DNA of 64,000 nt from Sindora glabra (Eukaryota > Streptophyta > Magnoliopsida > Fabales > Fabaceae): NCBI GenBank assembly GCA_020226215.1, contig CM035227.1:4767343-4831342 (forward strand). Direction: 5' to 3'. The notes under the pieces are model-generated. The model saw nothing but the letters and a program-made list of their open reading frames with translations. It was not told where the DNA came from and made no database searches. Shown here in pieces: positions 24,529-37,559 of the stretch (position 1 is the first letter of the stretch; the number at the start of each line of letters is the position of its first letter). The position numbers were made by a program, and so were the translations under genes.

Positions 24529-26063
24529 TTAAAATAAACCCTTAGAACCGGGAAGGTCGATCCATTGCATTTGGATTTCGACCTCACCACATTCCACGTT
24601 TCGGAGTCTAAGGACAAGTTCCTGCACGAGCTTGCCCTTTGAAATAGCAATGTTGCTCTCCTCAGCCAAGCAGTTTTGCCTGGTTGGTTGTACTCTTGAC
24701 ACTACTGTTCCATCAGGAAGGCCTTCTAAGTTCATCTTAAGGGCTTCTATATAAGGTTTCACATCAATTTCTGCATCTCCCATGTCGTCATCTTTGGTAA
24801 AAGTGTCATGATCATATACCGTCTGCATTGTAATTGTAATCACAAATTAAGAATCATCGACCGCTCAGTATATATACAAATGCAATATGAATGAAAACTC
24901 ATATTAAAGAAAACACCAAGAAAACCAAAACAAGAAAGGGAAGAAAAGGCAAATAGAGTAATTCAATATAGAGAGAAAATTTAAGAATCATTCAGAAACC
25001 ATTGCTGATTTAAACGAACGTTAACAAAATAAAGCGGTTGAGCACTATCAGAATCAACTAAAACCTTAATAGAGAAGGCAACAAATTTACCAGTTGGATT
25101 GGAAGAGTGGGATCTGTGACAGAAAGCGTAAGGTCTTCATTCCACTCTGGATTAACATCCTTTTTTATTACCCGAGTCTTGAGTTTCTGTAATATGACTG
25201 TCCATATTAGACTACAGGAAGATTATAGACAACAGAAAGGGGGGCATGTATAGTTATGTACGGCTTAATCCAGATGGAACAGATATAAATCAGAAGAATC
25301 ATCCACTATCCTTGCATCCTCTCGCATGTATAGTTATGTTACACCAAGAGCAACAAAAATTCTTATCTGCCATTCATCCTCTCGCATCAGTTTCAACTTT
25401 CAACTAAGCATTTAGGAATCAGATATAAATCAGAAGAATCATCCACTATCCATCAATTTGATATTTGAGAGAACAGAATGTATAAAATGGCACGTGTTCT
25501 TTTCAGAAACTTAAAATTTCAGACCCAATCTGTCAACATGAATCACGATTATAGCAAAGCAAATCTCGAACTTCAAATAAGAGACTAATTGGACAGAGTC
25601 AGAGGGCAATCCATGATTCACCGGAAGAAAAGTGCAGAGAAATGGAATAAGAAATTCGACTTTAAAAAAATCACATACGAAGAGAGATCATGACAGGGTC
25701 TCTCATAATTTGCTTATAAATTAAGGAAACAACAGGACTGAGTGATCATGCAACGTAAATTGATCCAAAATGAGACAACCTAGAAGAAAAGGAAGCATAC
25801 GCACATCCAAATTCATGACAAAAAGGACAACCCAAATGCAATCATCCAAATTTCCTGATAACAAGCTTTAATTTTGACATGATCAACGATTGTTGAAATG
25901 AAAGAGAAGAAGAGCAAACCTGGTCGCCCATCTTAACGACAACGTAAGGATCGCTGCTACGAACATCACGAACAGCGAGGTTAACACCGCGCTTAACGCG
26001 AATCCTTAAAAGGCCAAGAATGCAGTTCATCAGCGAGCCTGGACCCCTTGGTGAACCTTCCAT
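24529..26063 (-). CDS. C2-domain ABA-related (CAR) family protein, CAR1/CAR4-like, complete, 3 exons, 177 aa
   Basis: Exons 26063-25920, 25186-25091 and 24822-24529 have GT/AG borders, all in phase 0, and end in TAA. The product is a single C2 domain. Likely Ca2+ ligands are D33 and D38 (loop VRDVRSSDPY) and D84, D86 and D92 (loop YDHDTFTKDDDMGD). The plant-specific CAR signature follows at about residues 100-148 (KPYIEALKMNLEGLPDGT, then NCLAEES), and the protein ends WIDLPGSKGLF. Family knowledge: CAR proteins bind acidic phospholipids in a Ca2+-dependent way and bring PYR/PYL abscisic-acid receptors to the plasma membrane; CAR4 is also known as GAP1. Wording such as GLLRIRVKRGVNLAVRD and KKDVNPEWNEDLTLSVTD is closest to the CAR1/CAR4 type. 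I chose the Met at 26063 because it gives a 19-residue lead before the C2 core, as in CAR4. In-frame Mets at 26102 and 26030 are alternatives. Family call is sure; the exact paralogue is not. Confidence 0.93.
25187..25919 (-). repeat. Direct repeats inside CAR intron 1
   Basis: A 32-bp sequence starting cagatataaatcagaagaat occurs identically at 25280-25311 and 25420-25451, 140 bp apart. A shorter shared word, catgtatagttatgt, lies at about 25244 and 25326, and a cctctcgcat word is also doubled. This points to a local duplication within the 733-bp intron. No coding content is seen. The donor is CAG/GTTTGC and the acceptor ACAG/AAACTC on the minus strand. Confidence 0.7.
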
Positions 26064-26103
26064 CTCTCCCACCCGCCCTCTTATAAACTTTGTGGTAGCC
26101 AAT

Positions 26104-26733
26104 CAAATTGTACGGTCGGCACCTAACAACCTAATTTTTACCTTTTTATTCTTACAGCCTGCCAGCCCAAATTTTCTCTTTAGCTGAAGTGACAACCCGA
26201 AGAGAATGGTGATAAAAAAAACTAAATTAAAAAAGGGCAAAAATGATTAAAAACTGATGAATGAGGGAAGGAGAGGTACCAGGTAGCAGTTGTTCTAGGC
26301 CTTGGGGGCACCAGAAATCAGTAATTTTCTTGTCGAAAAAATTGACCCAGGATGCTGTTTTTTGTTGGGGAACAGGAATGTCTCAAAATTATTCCTTTGC
26401 TTGGTTTTTATTTTTGGGTTACGTTTCCCAGAAACTGCGAATTCTGGGGCTTCCAGAAGAGCAATGTTGGTGTTGCGGAGTGAGAATCCACATTAAAATT
26501 GCGGTAGGAGGGTTTTACATTTAAGTTTTCAGGAAGAGTCAGACCGGGAGACCCGGTAGGCAGTCCAATGAGATGTTGAACACGTGGAGACGTTGACCTT
26601 TACAGTTGGAGAATGGCTCGGTGTTTGTGTTTATGGAATTGAGGGCATGGTGAATTCGTGGGTGGCATTGCCTTTGAGTTGATGTTATGATAGATAATTG
26701 ATTTATCATTGAATCAACATAATAGATCAAAGA
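26104..26733. other. Upstream region of the CAR gene
   Basis: This is a moderately GC-rich stretch containing the likely promoter and leader of the minus-strand CAR gene. Overlapping short open frames on both strands (for example 26261-26524) show no family resemblance. A TTTATAAGA word at about 26080-26088 is too close to the chosen start to serve as its TATA box. Confidence 0.4.
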
Positions 26734-28493
26734 TTTGTTTGGATGTAAGAAAAACTGAACAAGTAGAAAATGAGAGAGAAAGAAAGAGGGTAAAAAAAAA
26801 TAAGATAAGATATTTTTTTATTGTATTTAGTTGGAGAAAAATTGAGAGAGAAATTATTTTCTTTTATTTGGATGAAAAAAAAATTAAGAAGAAAAGAAAT
26901 TAATAGAATAAGATCATCACAATATTCTCATTATATAAATATTAAAATATTTATATTATCAATTACTCAAATTTATTGAATAATTTATTTTATTATTGAA
27001 AGAATTATATATAATTAATTATCAATAATTTTTAAAATTGTAATTAAATATTCCTAAAAAAATAATTATTTACTTATATTATAATAATTAATCATAATTA
27101 TTATAAATTCTATCAAATAATACATAAACACTATCATTACATTTAACAAATTAAAAAATTAATAAATAAGTTTCATACATCTTATTTCGCATTTCAATCC
27201 CTCAGAAAATTATTGACTAAGAATGTACGTCAAATTTGATTTCAACTGCAAATATGTATGAAAAATTAGTTTATTTATTGTACCAAATACACACATAATA
27301 TTAATATGTACAATGATAAACATAAACTTAATTTAACTAATAGTTTAGTTTTTGTCTTTTCATATTAACTTATTTGAAAGTTTATTTATATAAAATTATT
27401 TTTTAAATAAATTAATAAGTCAAATCATATTTTTTAAATAAGTCTGATTGAACTTAAAATTTGATTTTATATAACCTAATAGATCAAATTTAGGTTACTA
27501 ATTTATAAAATAAACCTAATTTATTTAGTATAAAATTTACGATGGCTTAACCAACTTCTCATTTTATTCACTGTTCGTACGTTGATCATATAAGTTAAAG
27601 AGATAAAATTATATTAATTTGCAGTTAGTTCAATAAAAAATCATGTTAATTTTAACTGAATTTTACTTGTTAATAAATAAAAATTTAAATCCTGCATGTA
27701 ATATTTATTAAAAGAGAAAATTTTACTAATATTTTAATTTCACAAAGTAAAATTTCCTCATTAGTTTCTACGAAATATCTGCTGTAATAGGACCTACCAG
27801 CCTTTTAAATTATACCAAGGTAATCACATGTTTGGTGGGCTCCGGAAATTTGGCCCGGTGGGATCGATTTAATTGGTAGAGCTGCGATTCAATGTCCAAA
27901 ATAATAATACATGACAGAGCAACACCACAGATCCACAGTGATATCTGCTCATCTCAATTCCTAGAAGAAGATGCTCCCTGGCTAGAGATCCACGGTTACC
28001 GTCGTTGGTCCAATACAGCGGCGGAGCTTCTCCAGCAGTGCCGTCGGACGCCTTGCTAGTGCAGCAGACGGCAGACGGCAGTGCAGCAATTCTGGCGACA
28101 GCAGGTCGGAAGTCCAACACAGTCCAACGTGAGAGCTTTGTCACTGAGCTAGCCTTCTATGTCTGCGTTGTCTCATTGAGCAATAACACAATCTCGATTT
28201 GTCAAAAATGTTGGGTACTCCAGTTCTTGTTCACCTGCTGAAGAGTGGTGGAGGCAAAAGGGATTCAAATGTATCATTGGGCATACATGGAAAAGAGAAA
28301 AAATGATGCTCCTCTATCCCATTTTCTTCTCAGTTGAGGGGAGAAGTTTTTTATCGTAGGACCTACCTTTTTTTTTTTTCATTCCAATTTCCTTCCCTTC
28401 TAATTTCTCCTACATCCAAAGGAATTTCAAAATTTCTTCTCTAATTTTTTTCCCTCTTTTTCTTTTTCCCCTGTTTTCTCTACATCCAGACAG
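26734..28493. mobile_element. Possible long-inverted-end element carrying higher-GC DNA, just upstream of the CAR gene
   Basis: The left ~170 bp (tttgtttggatgtaagaaaa, then purine-rich, then tttatttggatgaaaa) is matched by the reverse complement of the right ~135 bp (ctgtctggatgtagagaaaa, then purine-rich, then cctttggatgtaggagaaat). Each end holds the ggatgta word twice in the same inward orientation. Between them, 27850-28270 is markedly more GC-rich than the surroundings and is not itself an obvious transposon gene. Whether the two ends belong to one element or are two separate MITEs is not settled. Confidence 0.4.
27869..28260. other. GC-richer island, unidentified
   Basis: Open frames of 91 codons (minus, 28144-27869) and 78 codons (plus, 28005-28241) overlap here. 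Neither matches a family I know, and both end in ordinary stops without clear splice sites. The island could be a captured gene fragment inside the inverted-end element at 26734-28493, a decayed exon, or noncoding DNA. I would not annotate a protein. Confidence 0.3.
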
Positions 28494-29689
28494 AAGGTAA
28501 ATAATTTTCAAAAGAAAAAAAAATCAATTTTATACTTAAGTCTCAATTGGATAACTATTCGTTTTGGTAATATATTACTTTGCAAGCCGGCGGGTTACAA
28601 ATTCAGATTCATCTAAATTAAAATTTTATTAATATAATTAAAATTTAAAAAAATTTCATATCATAAAAAATGTTATAAAAATATTAAAATTTATTTTATG
28701 ATATTTATTTTATAGTCATATATTTAGCTTTGTAAATAAAATTTTTTAAGATATATATTATTTTATTTCAAGTAAAATCAAATATAATTAACTATTTTGT
28801 CATTAATTGTTACTCTCTTTATAGGATTTTCACAATTTAAATATATAACTAAATGAAAATTATCGATCCAAAAGAAGTTGTAACATAAAGGAAAGAAAAA
28901 TTAAATAACATAAAAAAATTTACAACTTGTTTTACTCTTTATTTATTATTTATGAACTATACTTGATGAAGAATTTGATTTAAAAGGTTTTCTCCAACGA
29001 ATACAAGAAAGTAACATACAATATTGATATAAATACTTTTTATGAATTCTTATTTTATAAAAAAATTATATATGTGATAACATATCACAATAGGCTTAAA
29101 ATACCTGAATTACATTTAATAAAAGAAATATTTTCGTTTAAAAAATTATTTTTATAATAGATGATTAAGAATTCAAATTCAAACTCATAGAAACGGTATG
29201 GACTTTTTTTATGTTACTAAAATTGATCAATTAAAAATTTTTAAGTATATTATTTAATCATGAATTTTTTAAATAACTATATAATACAACTAAGTATAAG
29301 TTACATTTATATTCAAATATAAAAGTAACGTAGGTATAATATTTTGCATAAGAAAACCGCAAAAAGGAAGTTACATGCATCACTATAAGTATACTAATTC
29401 TCAATAGTAATTTGTTTATAAAAGTAATTTTTTTGGAAAAATAGTAAAATAATAATAGAAGAGAGAAAAAGTGCATTTTAACTGTCAAAAACAAAAGGTA
29501 AAATTTCCCTCCGTTTATTATGAAATTTCTATTAGAAATTTTACACATAAATCTTGAAAGAAACAAAATTACATTTAAACTTTGATATCTAAAAAATATC
29601 TATAAAATGAAAAAAATTGATTTTGATCTTAATTTTAGAGTACATATGTTAAAAAATGAAATTGGATTTATCTTGCAAGACATATTAAT

Positions 29690-31449
29690 CAAAAAATAAA
29701 ATTCAGCCTTATATATTAAAATTTTGACAAAATCCTAATTGACCACCATATATTTAATTTAAAATATATCATTTGAAAGTTGATATTAAGATAATATTGA
29801 CAAAAATTAAAGAAATAAAAAATAAAAATAATTTTAATTTTCAAGCATTTATTAATAATAGAATATGTAGTTAATTAATTTAATTAAATTAAATTTTTAA
29901 CTTATTTGAAATAGTTTTATAGTAAAAAGAAAATATATTATTTTATATACAGACTACCTAATGATATTTACGCTTGAGCTATAAATGACAATGTGAACAT
30001 GTAAAAAAATGCAATAAAGTAAATAAAAAGAGGAGAAAAGGTGTTTGAGTTGTAAACTTTTAACAAAATTTTAATTGATATATATTTCACTTGAAATGTA
30101 GTATTTTAAAATTGATATTAAAAAATATTGATAAAATTTAAATATATAATCTTGATTTTTATTTTAAAATATTTTATTAAAAATTAGCCAATTAATTAAT
30201 TCAATTGATGCTTTTTTTATTAAAGCTTTAAATTATTTGAAATATATTAGAATAAAAATAAAATTATCGTCTAATATTTGTGCTACTTAATAATATTAAC
30301 TTCTAACATTTAAACATCTAACACCTTTTAGGAAATTAAAATTTATATAATATATTTTTCTTAGAAAATCATTATTTATTTATTATGATTGAATTTAATA
30401 CGAAAGTTTTATAAAAAAAAATAGGTTTAAAGTGATGAAAAAGCAGTATTAGAGATTATTGTTTATTTATTTTTGCATAGAAAAATAGTATTTATTTATT
30501 ATCCTAAGCCAAAGTTTGCTAAAATACACAGAAAACAGTAGTGGAGAAAAGATGAGAAAGAAAAGTTGATAAGTCTCTAGAAAAATGAAAAACAAAAAAA
30601 AAAAGAGGACTTTTTGGGCTTTTATAACTCCAAGGTCAATTTGATGATTTTAGGGGTTTTAAGAGTAAAATTAGAAAAATAACCCCCTAAAAATCTCCCA
30701 TGCATCAATACTCAAATCAAATTATACATTAACTCGTATTTATCTTTCTCCTCTCAATATTTGCTATAAAATCTTATTTTTTTAAAATTAATTCTTACCC
30801 TAACACACCCACTACAATTTAATTATCACATATATATAAGATATTAATAAAATAACTCACTAAGTAAAATCTAATTTCATGCACTCCTATATTTAATTTT
30901 AATTATACTTATTTTCATTATAGAACCTCAATTTCTATAATTTAATTATTACTCTAATCATGTCTACAATAAATAATTAATTATCATATTTAGGAAAATA
31001 TTGTTAAAATAATTATAAATATATTAATTTTCTAAGGGCATGACAAGCAATATCTCAATAGATGTATATTTGATTTAAAATATAGCACATGAAACTTTAT
31101 ATCAAAAAAATATTGAAAAATTTTAAATAATTTTTAAAATATTTTTATTAAAATTAGAATATGTAATTAATTTACAAAATTGCTATTTTTCAATATTAAA
31201 ATTTTAACATATTGACATTTTTAATAAAAATAAAATATATTATTTTATAGTTATAATACTTTGTGATATTACATTTTGAGATGTAAACAGAAGAAGTACA
31301 CATGTAAAATGAAAAAAAACAGAGCAAATAAAAAAAGAAAATAAATAGTGCATGAGTTGTAAAATAATAAAAGTTAAAATTATAATTTTTTAATAAATTA
31401 ATTCTACTAAATATAATATTCAACATATTTATGACATTTTTATAATTAA

Positions 31450-31503
<54 letters not shown>

Positions 31504-32100
31504 CCTAGAGAATTTGAGCCGTAAATAATAGAAGTAAATGGATAAAAAATGAAAAACACATAGTAGATTGGATAAAAAAAATAATTGTGACCTATAAAAC
31601 TTTGAGAAAATCCTCATTGATATATACTTAATTTGAAACATATCACTTAAAAATTGATATGAAGAAAATATTAAAAAATATAAACAAATTATTCTAATTT
31701 TAATTTTTAAATAATTTTTAATAAAATATGTAATCAATTAATTTAATTAATATTTTCAATTAAATTTTTTATTTATTTAAAAATTATAATAAATATATAT
31801 AATATAATATTATTTATCAATATTTGTATTTAAACTAAAAATAATAGAAGTAGACATAAACAAAAAAATAAAAAATTACAATAGAATAAATAAAAATAAA
31901 GTAAATAATGTGTTAATTACACAATAATAAGAGTTAAAAATAAAATATAAAATTAATTAGTGTAATTAAATAAAATCATCAATCATAAAAAGAAATATAT
32001 ATATATATATACACGGTGTTATAACTATAAAACTTAATATATTTGCACAAAGACAATTTAAGTTGAAGGTTATAGAAGTAACTCAAGGATAAAAATGAAA
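29690..32100. repeat. Degenerate tandem-repeat block A
   Basis: A composite motif recurs with much decay: a Leu/Ile-codon-like run tttaacttatttgaaat, then aaaataaaatatattattttata, then a word like gatatt...ttgagctgtaaat(aa)tagaagt, then ...aatgaaaaa...aataaaaagaa, then gagttgtaaa. Recurrences of the gtaaat...gaagt...aaaaatgaaaa part are near 29975, 31280, 31515 and 31840, with a partial one near 32060. A TA-dinucleotide run lies within it at 31455-31502. The same family forms block B at 40.2-42.6 kb. No coding function is seen; open frames here are low-complexity. Confidence 0.6.
31455..31502. repeat. (TA)n microsatellite
   Basis: An uninterrupted TA dinucleotide run of about 48 bp inside tandem block A. 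It is likely polymorphic in length. Confidence 0.9.
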
Positions 32101-32348
32101 AATAAAATTTAAAAAAATAAGTATATTATTAATATTAATTATTATTAATTTATTGTTAATATTGATTATTAGTAATAATGAATTTCTCAAGAGGATAACA
32201 AAATACAATATAAAAAGAAGTAATAATAAAGAAACAACTAAAAGGAAAAATTAAAGAGGAATTTTGGCAAGAAAATTTTTCATCAAAAAACGTGGGGCTA
32301 TCCAAAAATTTTCCAATTAATAGTTAGATAGTTAGATAGAAATAGATA

Positions 32349-32831
32349 TAGATTTGGACAAATTACATTAACTTCTTGTGAGGTTTAATTTAATTACACC
32401 CAATATTTTTTATTTTTCAAAATCATATATATCAACAACCTATTCATTTATTCATCATCATGAAATACAGTAATTTCAATTGTTTAATTATAATTCCTTC
32501 TGTAATATTATATCTAATGACTAAAGGTTAAATTTTTTACATTTTTATTTACAAATATGCCCTTTTATTAAAGAATAAAATAACAATAGGTTTATAGTTT
32601 TTATCAAAGAAAAAGTAGATTTGTAAATAAAAATATAGAAAAATTATCTTTCAATCATTACAAATAATATTAAGGAAGAAACTACAATTAAATGATTAAA
32701 ATTATTGCATTTCATAATGATAAAAAAATTAAACAAAGAATAGATTTGTATAATTTTGAAATATGAGAATATTAAGTGTAATTGGATTAAACCTTTGAGG
32801 AGGTAGATGTAATTTATCGTATAAATTTAGA
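32349..32831. mobile_element. MITE-like element with ~80-bp inverted ends
   Basis: The left end (aaattacattaacttcttgtgaggtttaat, 32349-32432) and the reverse complement of the right end (aaattacatctacctcctcaaaggtttaat, 32752-32831) match over about 80 bp. The interior is AT-rich without a reading frame. The length of the ends suggests a Mutator-like non-autonomous element. Confidence 0.65.
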
Positions 32832-33721
32832 TTTAACTTCCTAAGAGCGAAGAATGTAAATTTCTTACCGAGAAATAATATAAATTAGATTACATGTACA
32901 ATTATGTTGGAAATTTATTTATAAGCTAAATTTTAGATTGCTAACGAAATTAAAACGTTGTGGATAAAGGGTGTTAGCATATAATTTTGATTAGTCTAAT
33001 GATATAAAATACGAAACGAAGCAAAAACAAATTAATAAGGTCAAGATGTGAAGTGTCTTGTTATTCTTAGCCCATATTCAAAATTTTCGAATAAGTTGAT
33101 TGAAATTAAATTGGGTTATTTTGACTAAATATATTCTAGAGCCAAAATGACTTGTAGTATCACAAATGAAAAGAAAACTTTTCACAATTGAGCCCATTTA
33201 TTGCTTTCCACCAAGTTATTAATTTATATTATTTCTATTGTTTGTATTGCATTAAATCCCATCCAGAACACCGCCAATATATTGACAACAGACCTTTCAT
33301 GTGAGAAAAAAAGTCAAATCAACCTTTTGTACCACAAACAAATTAGCATATTCAATGAAACTTGGTTAATGTATTTGGTTTTGACACTTTCTATATAAGC
33401 AATTAAAAAATAGTACAATGTTGTCATTTATTATTGTGAATTTAAATATGATTTTTACCTTTGGAACCACTCCCGACAAGAATTTGTTGAAAATGTTAAT
33501 AAGTCATTCAACTAAAGAAGGTAGTAGTTGAAAATATAGAGCCAAATGATGTTGTAGTCCAAAATACGAATGTTGAGAATAATAATGCACCATATAATGG
33601 ACAATGAAGTAATAATGTGCCAAATAATGAGCAAAATCAATAAAATCAAAATTAAAATTAAAAAGGCCATCAAAACAAAAAAAGAAGTCGCACATAATTA
33701 GAATTATAATAGTCAATGGGT
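32832..33721. other. Intergenic; possible retroelement scrap near 33510-33700
   Basis: At about 33516-33700 the plus strand reads VVVENIEPNDVVVQNTNVEN and then NQ-rich text in which CAA codons appear to have decayed to TAA, ending in a basic stretch. This style occurs in linker parts of Ty1/copia polyproteins. Too degraded for a firm call. Confidence 0.2.
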
Positions 33722-34185
33722 ATTAGTAAATAATAATTATTGATGATAGGTGATGATTAATGATAATCATTAAGAATAAATAGTGATTAATAGTGGTAAC
33801 TGAGAATAAATGGTAACTAATAATAATCACTAGAGATGCCAGTGATTATTAGAAACAGACAATGGATAACAATGAATGGTAGTAAAAAATAATAATTAAT
33901 AATGGGTGATAGTGATAAATGAAAAGTAATATCTACTGATGATGAATGGCGATAGATGGTGATTACAAAAGGTGCATGATGATAAATAATGGTTATTGAG
34001 GATAAGTTGTGGTTGGAGATAATCATCAATAGTGGATGGTAATAAGTGATAGTTAGCCACGGTCACTAATGATAATATAATAATAAAAGATAATTACTGA
34101 TAATAAGTAATAGTGAGTGGTTAATGGTGATGAATAATAACTAATAATGGTCAACAATGATAGATAATAATGGAATAAGATTTTA
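33722..34185. repeat. Degenerate purine-rich GATAATG-type repeat tract
   Basis: About 460 bp is built from short variants such as gataatgg, gatgattaatgg, aataatgg and agtgataa, strongly purine-biased on the plus strand. It has no fixed period but plainly arose by short tandem expansion. It has no credible gene; the open frames are by-products of the repeat. Confidence 0.75.
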
Positions 34186-34265
34186 ATAAAGAAATGAATA
34201 TAATAATCTATTTATATTAATAAAATATTTTCATACCATAAAAATAAAAGTGTCAAATGGACTTA

Positions 34266-34450
34266 AATTCATATATTCACAAACTCAAACTCTTAAAATT
34301 TAGTTTATTTTTTATAGGTAATACAGATTAATATATGAACTTACGGTTAAAGTTCATGGACTAATTTATAAATTCATAAATATGAATCAAATCCAAACTC
34401 TTAAAATTTGATCTTTTTTTTGGGTAATATAGATTAATTTATTCATTTTA
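34266..34450. repeat. Short tandem duplication
   Basis: A segment of about 75-80 bp (ttcatatattcacaaactcaaactcttaaaatt...ggtaatacagattaat) at 34266-34340 recurs at about 34371-34450 with substitutions. Noncoding. Confidence 0.55.
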
Positions 34451-34799
34451 TACCCCATATAGAAATATAAGATATCTACTTTTCTATAAAAATATTTTAA
34501 ATAATATTAAATTAAAAAATATTTAGAAGTTATGACTTTCTTCTCCAACCTCATCTTTGAAGTTTATCAACCCCAATCAACGAGTTTGACTTGTTGCCTC
34601 CCTTCCACGGTCAAAGTTGCACAAAAATTAATTTCTCTAGAAACCACACTTGTTTTAAATTGCAACTTACTCCAATTTTGCTTTTGCAACCGAACCAAAG
34701 AAATTTTCTACATTGTTTTATATGTCCTATCTCAAAATATTTAGCCTTTTTTTCCCCTAGCTCCCTTCCTTACCTTACAATATAGGAGTGTCTAAATCA

Positions 34800-35530
34800 C
34801 ACCACTGAAATAGTGCTGCAAATTCGGGAAGTGCACTGGGCCTAACTCTTGCAGATTACCGAAGCCTGTAAGGTAAATTGGAGGAGGAGGAGGAGGAGGT
34901 TATCGCCGATGATAGCAGCAAATAGTTAGAATCAACGGACGATAGCAAAGGACACGGGCCATGGAGGGAATAGTCAAAATCGCCGATGCATCTACGCTTT
35001 CGTCACAACCAAGACTCCGATGATAGTCCGGTTGCCTGAGCTTTCCCACATGACCTTAGCCCTTGAGGCATCATCTTCCCATTGATAGGCAACTCGGAAT
35101 CTACGAAGAAAGCGGTATCCTACTGTCGATACCCACTGAATGGGGCTTGCGATGCGGCGACACCGATAGTGAGGGCCTTCATGTTCGGAGTCGATGAACA
35201 ATATGCAAAGCAGTACAAAAAAGACCTGTTGATACAGTGCCAGAGCAAGACAGAGGAAGCACCGAAGCAGTGAATAACGTAGAAAGGATTGTTAGGGCGG
35301 ATGGGGTACTGGACCTCAGTACGAGTGTGGGTTGCATGTTGGATCCAAAAAAAAGAGAAGGTAAAGGAGATATGGGCTGAGCTAGGATCCTATTAGGCCC
35401 AAGGTTCAATTTGAAATTAAATATTTTATTGGGGTCGATTGCTAATTTTCCTTCCTCCACGTCCACTCCTGTGTATGAATGCAGCGCCTTAAATTTTTCC
35501 TTTCAAGGAAGGTTTCTACTCGAAATTGAG
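34800..35530. other. GC-richer island, unidentified
   Basis: About 730 bp stands out from its AT-rich flanks. Overlapping frames of 60-95 codons lie on both strands (minus 35466-35179 and 35201-34992; plus 35082-35273), none recognisable. A (GGA)n run is at about 34880-34897. It could be a decayed retroelement or gene fragment. Confidence 0.3.
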
Positions 35531-37559
35531 CTTCTACGTTCCAAGTAGCAACACTAGGTTTTGCGTTTTACTGAGCTAGACTTGTAATCAATTTTTTTTA
35601 AAATAATATAAAGTTCCATTATTTATGAAAATTAAATTTATAGATTTAAATTTAATTTACTAATCATGTATTATTATATCAATAAAAATTATTAAAAATT
35701 TTAAATTATTATTACTTTTTTAATAACATATCATCTTCTTATTTATTATCAATGTATTTTATTAATAGATCAAATTTAAACTTCAAATCTATTCACATAA
35801 AATATTATGACATTTATACACATCCACAAAACCTTTTTATGAATCATGTGCGATTGCAATAAATATTAAAGATTGAAAGATGTGTCTAAATAATAATAGT
35901 AACAATAAGAACAATAACGAGAATCACTTTGTAATTATGATTATGCACTTTAACAACAACAATAATAATAGAATTAACTTAAGTTTAATATATAATATAT
36001 AATGTATTTAAAAAGTTATAATTGTGTATAAAAAATTTGAAATAGAATTGAAATGAATGCTTATGATGAACAATTAAAAACTACATTGACAACACCGAAA
36101 ACCGTATGGCCAAAATGAAAAAATAGCGTTAGATTTTTATTGTCAAACTTATTTTGTTTAAACATTATTTCAAATATTAATTTTAGTTAAATTTAAAATT
36201 TTTATAACAAAATGTTAAAAATTGCAACTCTTGAACTCAATGTAATTTTAGAAATAAAATTAAAAATATAAGAAATAAACTAAATAAATGATTTTATAGA
36301 GTAAGTTAATTATAGGGATTGAAAATTCTCTTGATTTTATATCTTTGAACAAGAATGTGAAATATGCATTATATTATCAATTTCCAACTATCGTTATCTT
36401 TTCTTTTCTTTTTTTGGTAATAATAGGAGTTGTTAAATTACAAGATACATAAACCCGAGGATCAGAGATTAAACTTTAAATACAATGAAAGGCACATAAT
36501 TTTTAAGAGATATCAAATCTCATTTGAGTCAAATACTCTCAGTTAATTATTATTATCTTTACTTATTAATATCAAACATAATATAAGTATTATGTTGAAC
36601 TGCTAACAATCACAAAAAAAAAGGTTATGATTCTATCAAACATTAAATAGATTCATGCATAATCAATTATCTATAATCAAATATTCATAGTCACATTAAT
36701 CATATCACTCTTATATCAAACACACATATAAAATATTTCATTAAAACCTCAAGTAAATAGTTGATGAAATCAAGATTTAATAATAATTAGTAAGTAATTA
36801 TAAAAGGTAATTTAGTGGAAAAATACCATAAGTATAGGAAATAAAATTTATATTGAGTTTCAAATGTTTCATATTTATTGCATTTAGTTTTCCTAATTTA
36901 CTAAATTATTATGTATTTAATAATAAATTTTTATTTTTATTTAAAACTTAATTTCAAATATCATTTTTAGTGTTGTAATCCATATATATTTAGGTTAATT
37001 CCCCTAATCATGATTGACCTTTTGCAGTGAATTAAGTGACATTAGAGGATTACTCCAATTTGGTTTCAACTTCTTTCTCTAAAATACAATATGTACGTTA
37101 AAAGATAAATTAAGATATTACGACTATTGATTAAAAATGAAAATAAATATTATAAATTAAAAATACCTTTTTAAATTAATTAACATTTATTAAATTCTGA
37201 ACCTTTAATTTTATAAACTAAAATTATGTTGATTTCAAATTTGTCTTAATTAAAAATTAATTCTACTTCATAGCAAATTGGTTTTGTAAGTTGCATTGAT
37301 AGTGAGGGTAATAATTATGATAACTACCAACAGGAAAATTTATTAACTTAATAATTAATGTATCAATATTTTTTTAATTGAATGTATCAATATTTATTTT
37401 ATTTAGAGGTGGTTGTGCCAACAAAACTTGCTCTTCGTCCGGCTATGATATTAGCTTACTCTTTCAATTACCTTTTTCTATCAATTAGTTCATTTTGAGC
37501 ATTTAAGCCTCATCAGCCCACTTTTTCAAATACAGAATAGTTTATAATTACTGTTTTAA

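Noticed and set aside
31429..31737. 102-codon minus frame through the (TA)n run.
   Set aside because: It is low-complexity translation of repeat DNA (IYIYIY run), with no protein character.
33504..34029. Two 70-codon minus frames, rich in H, Y, S and I, within the purine-rich repeat.
   Set aside because: Their composition follows the DNA repeat; no domain or splice context.
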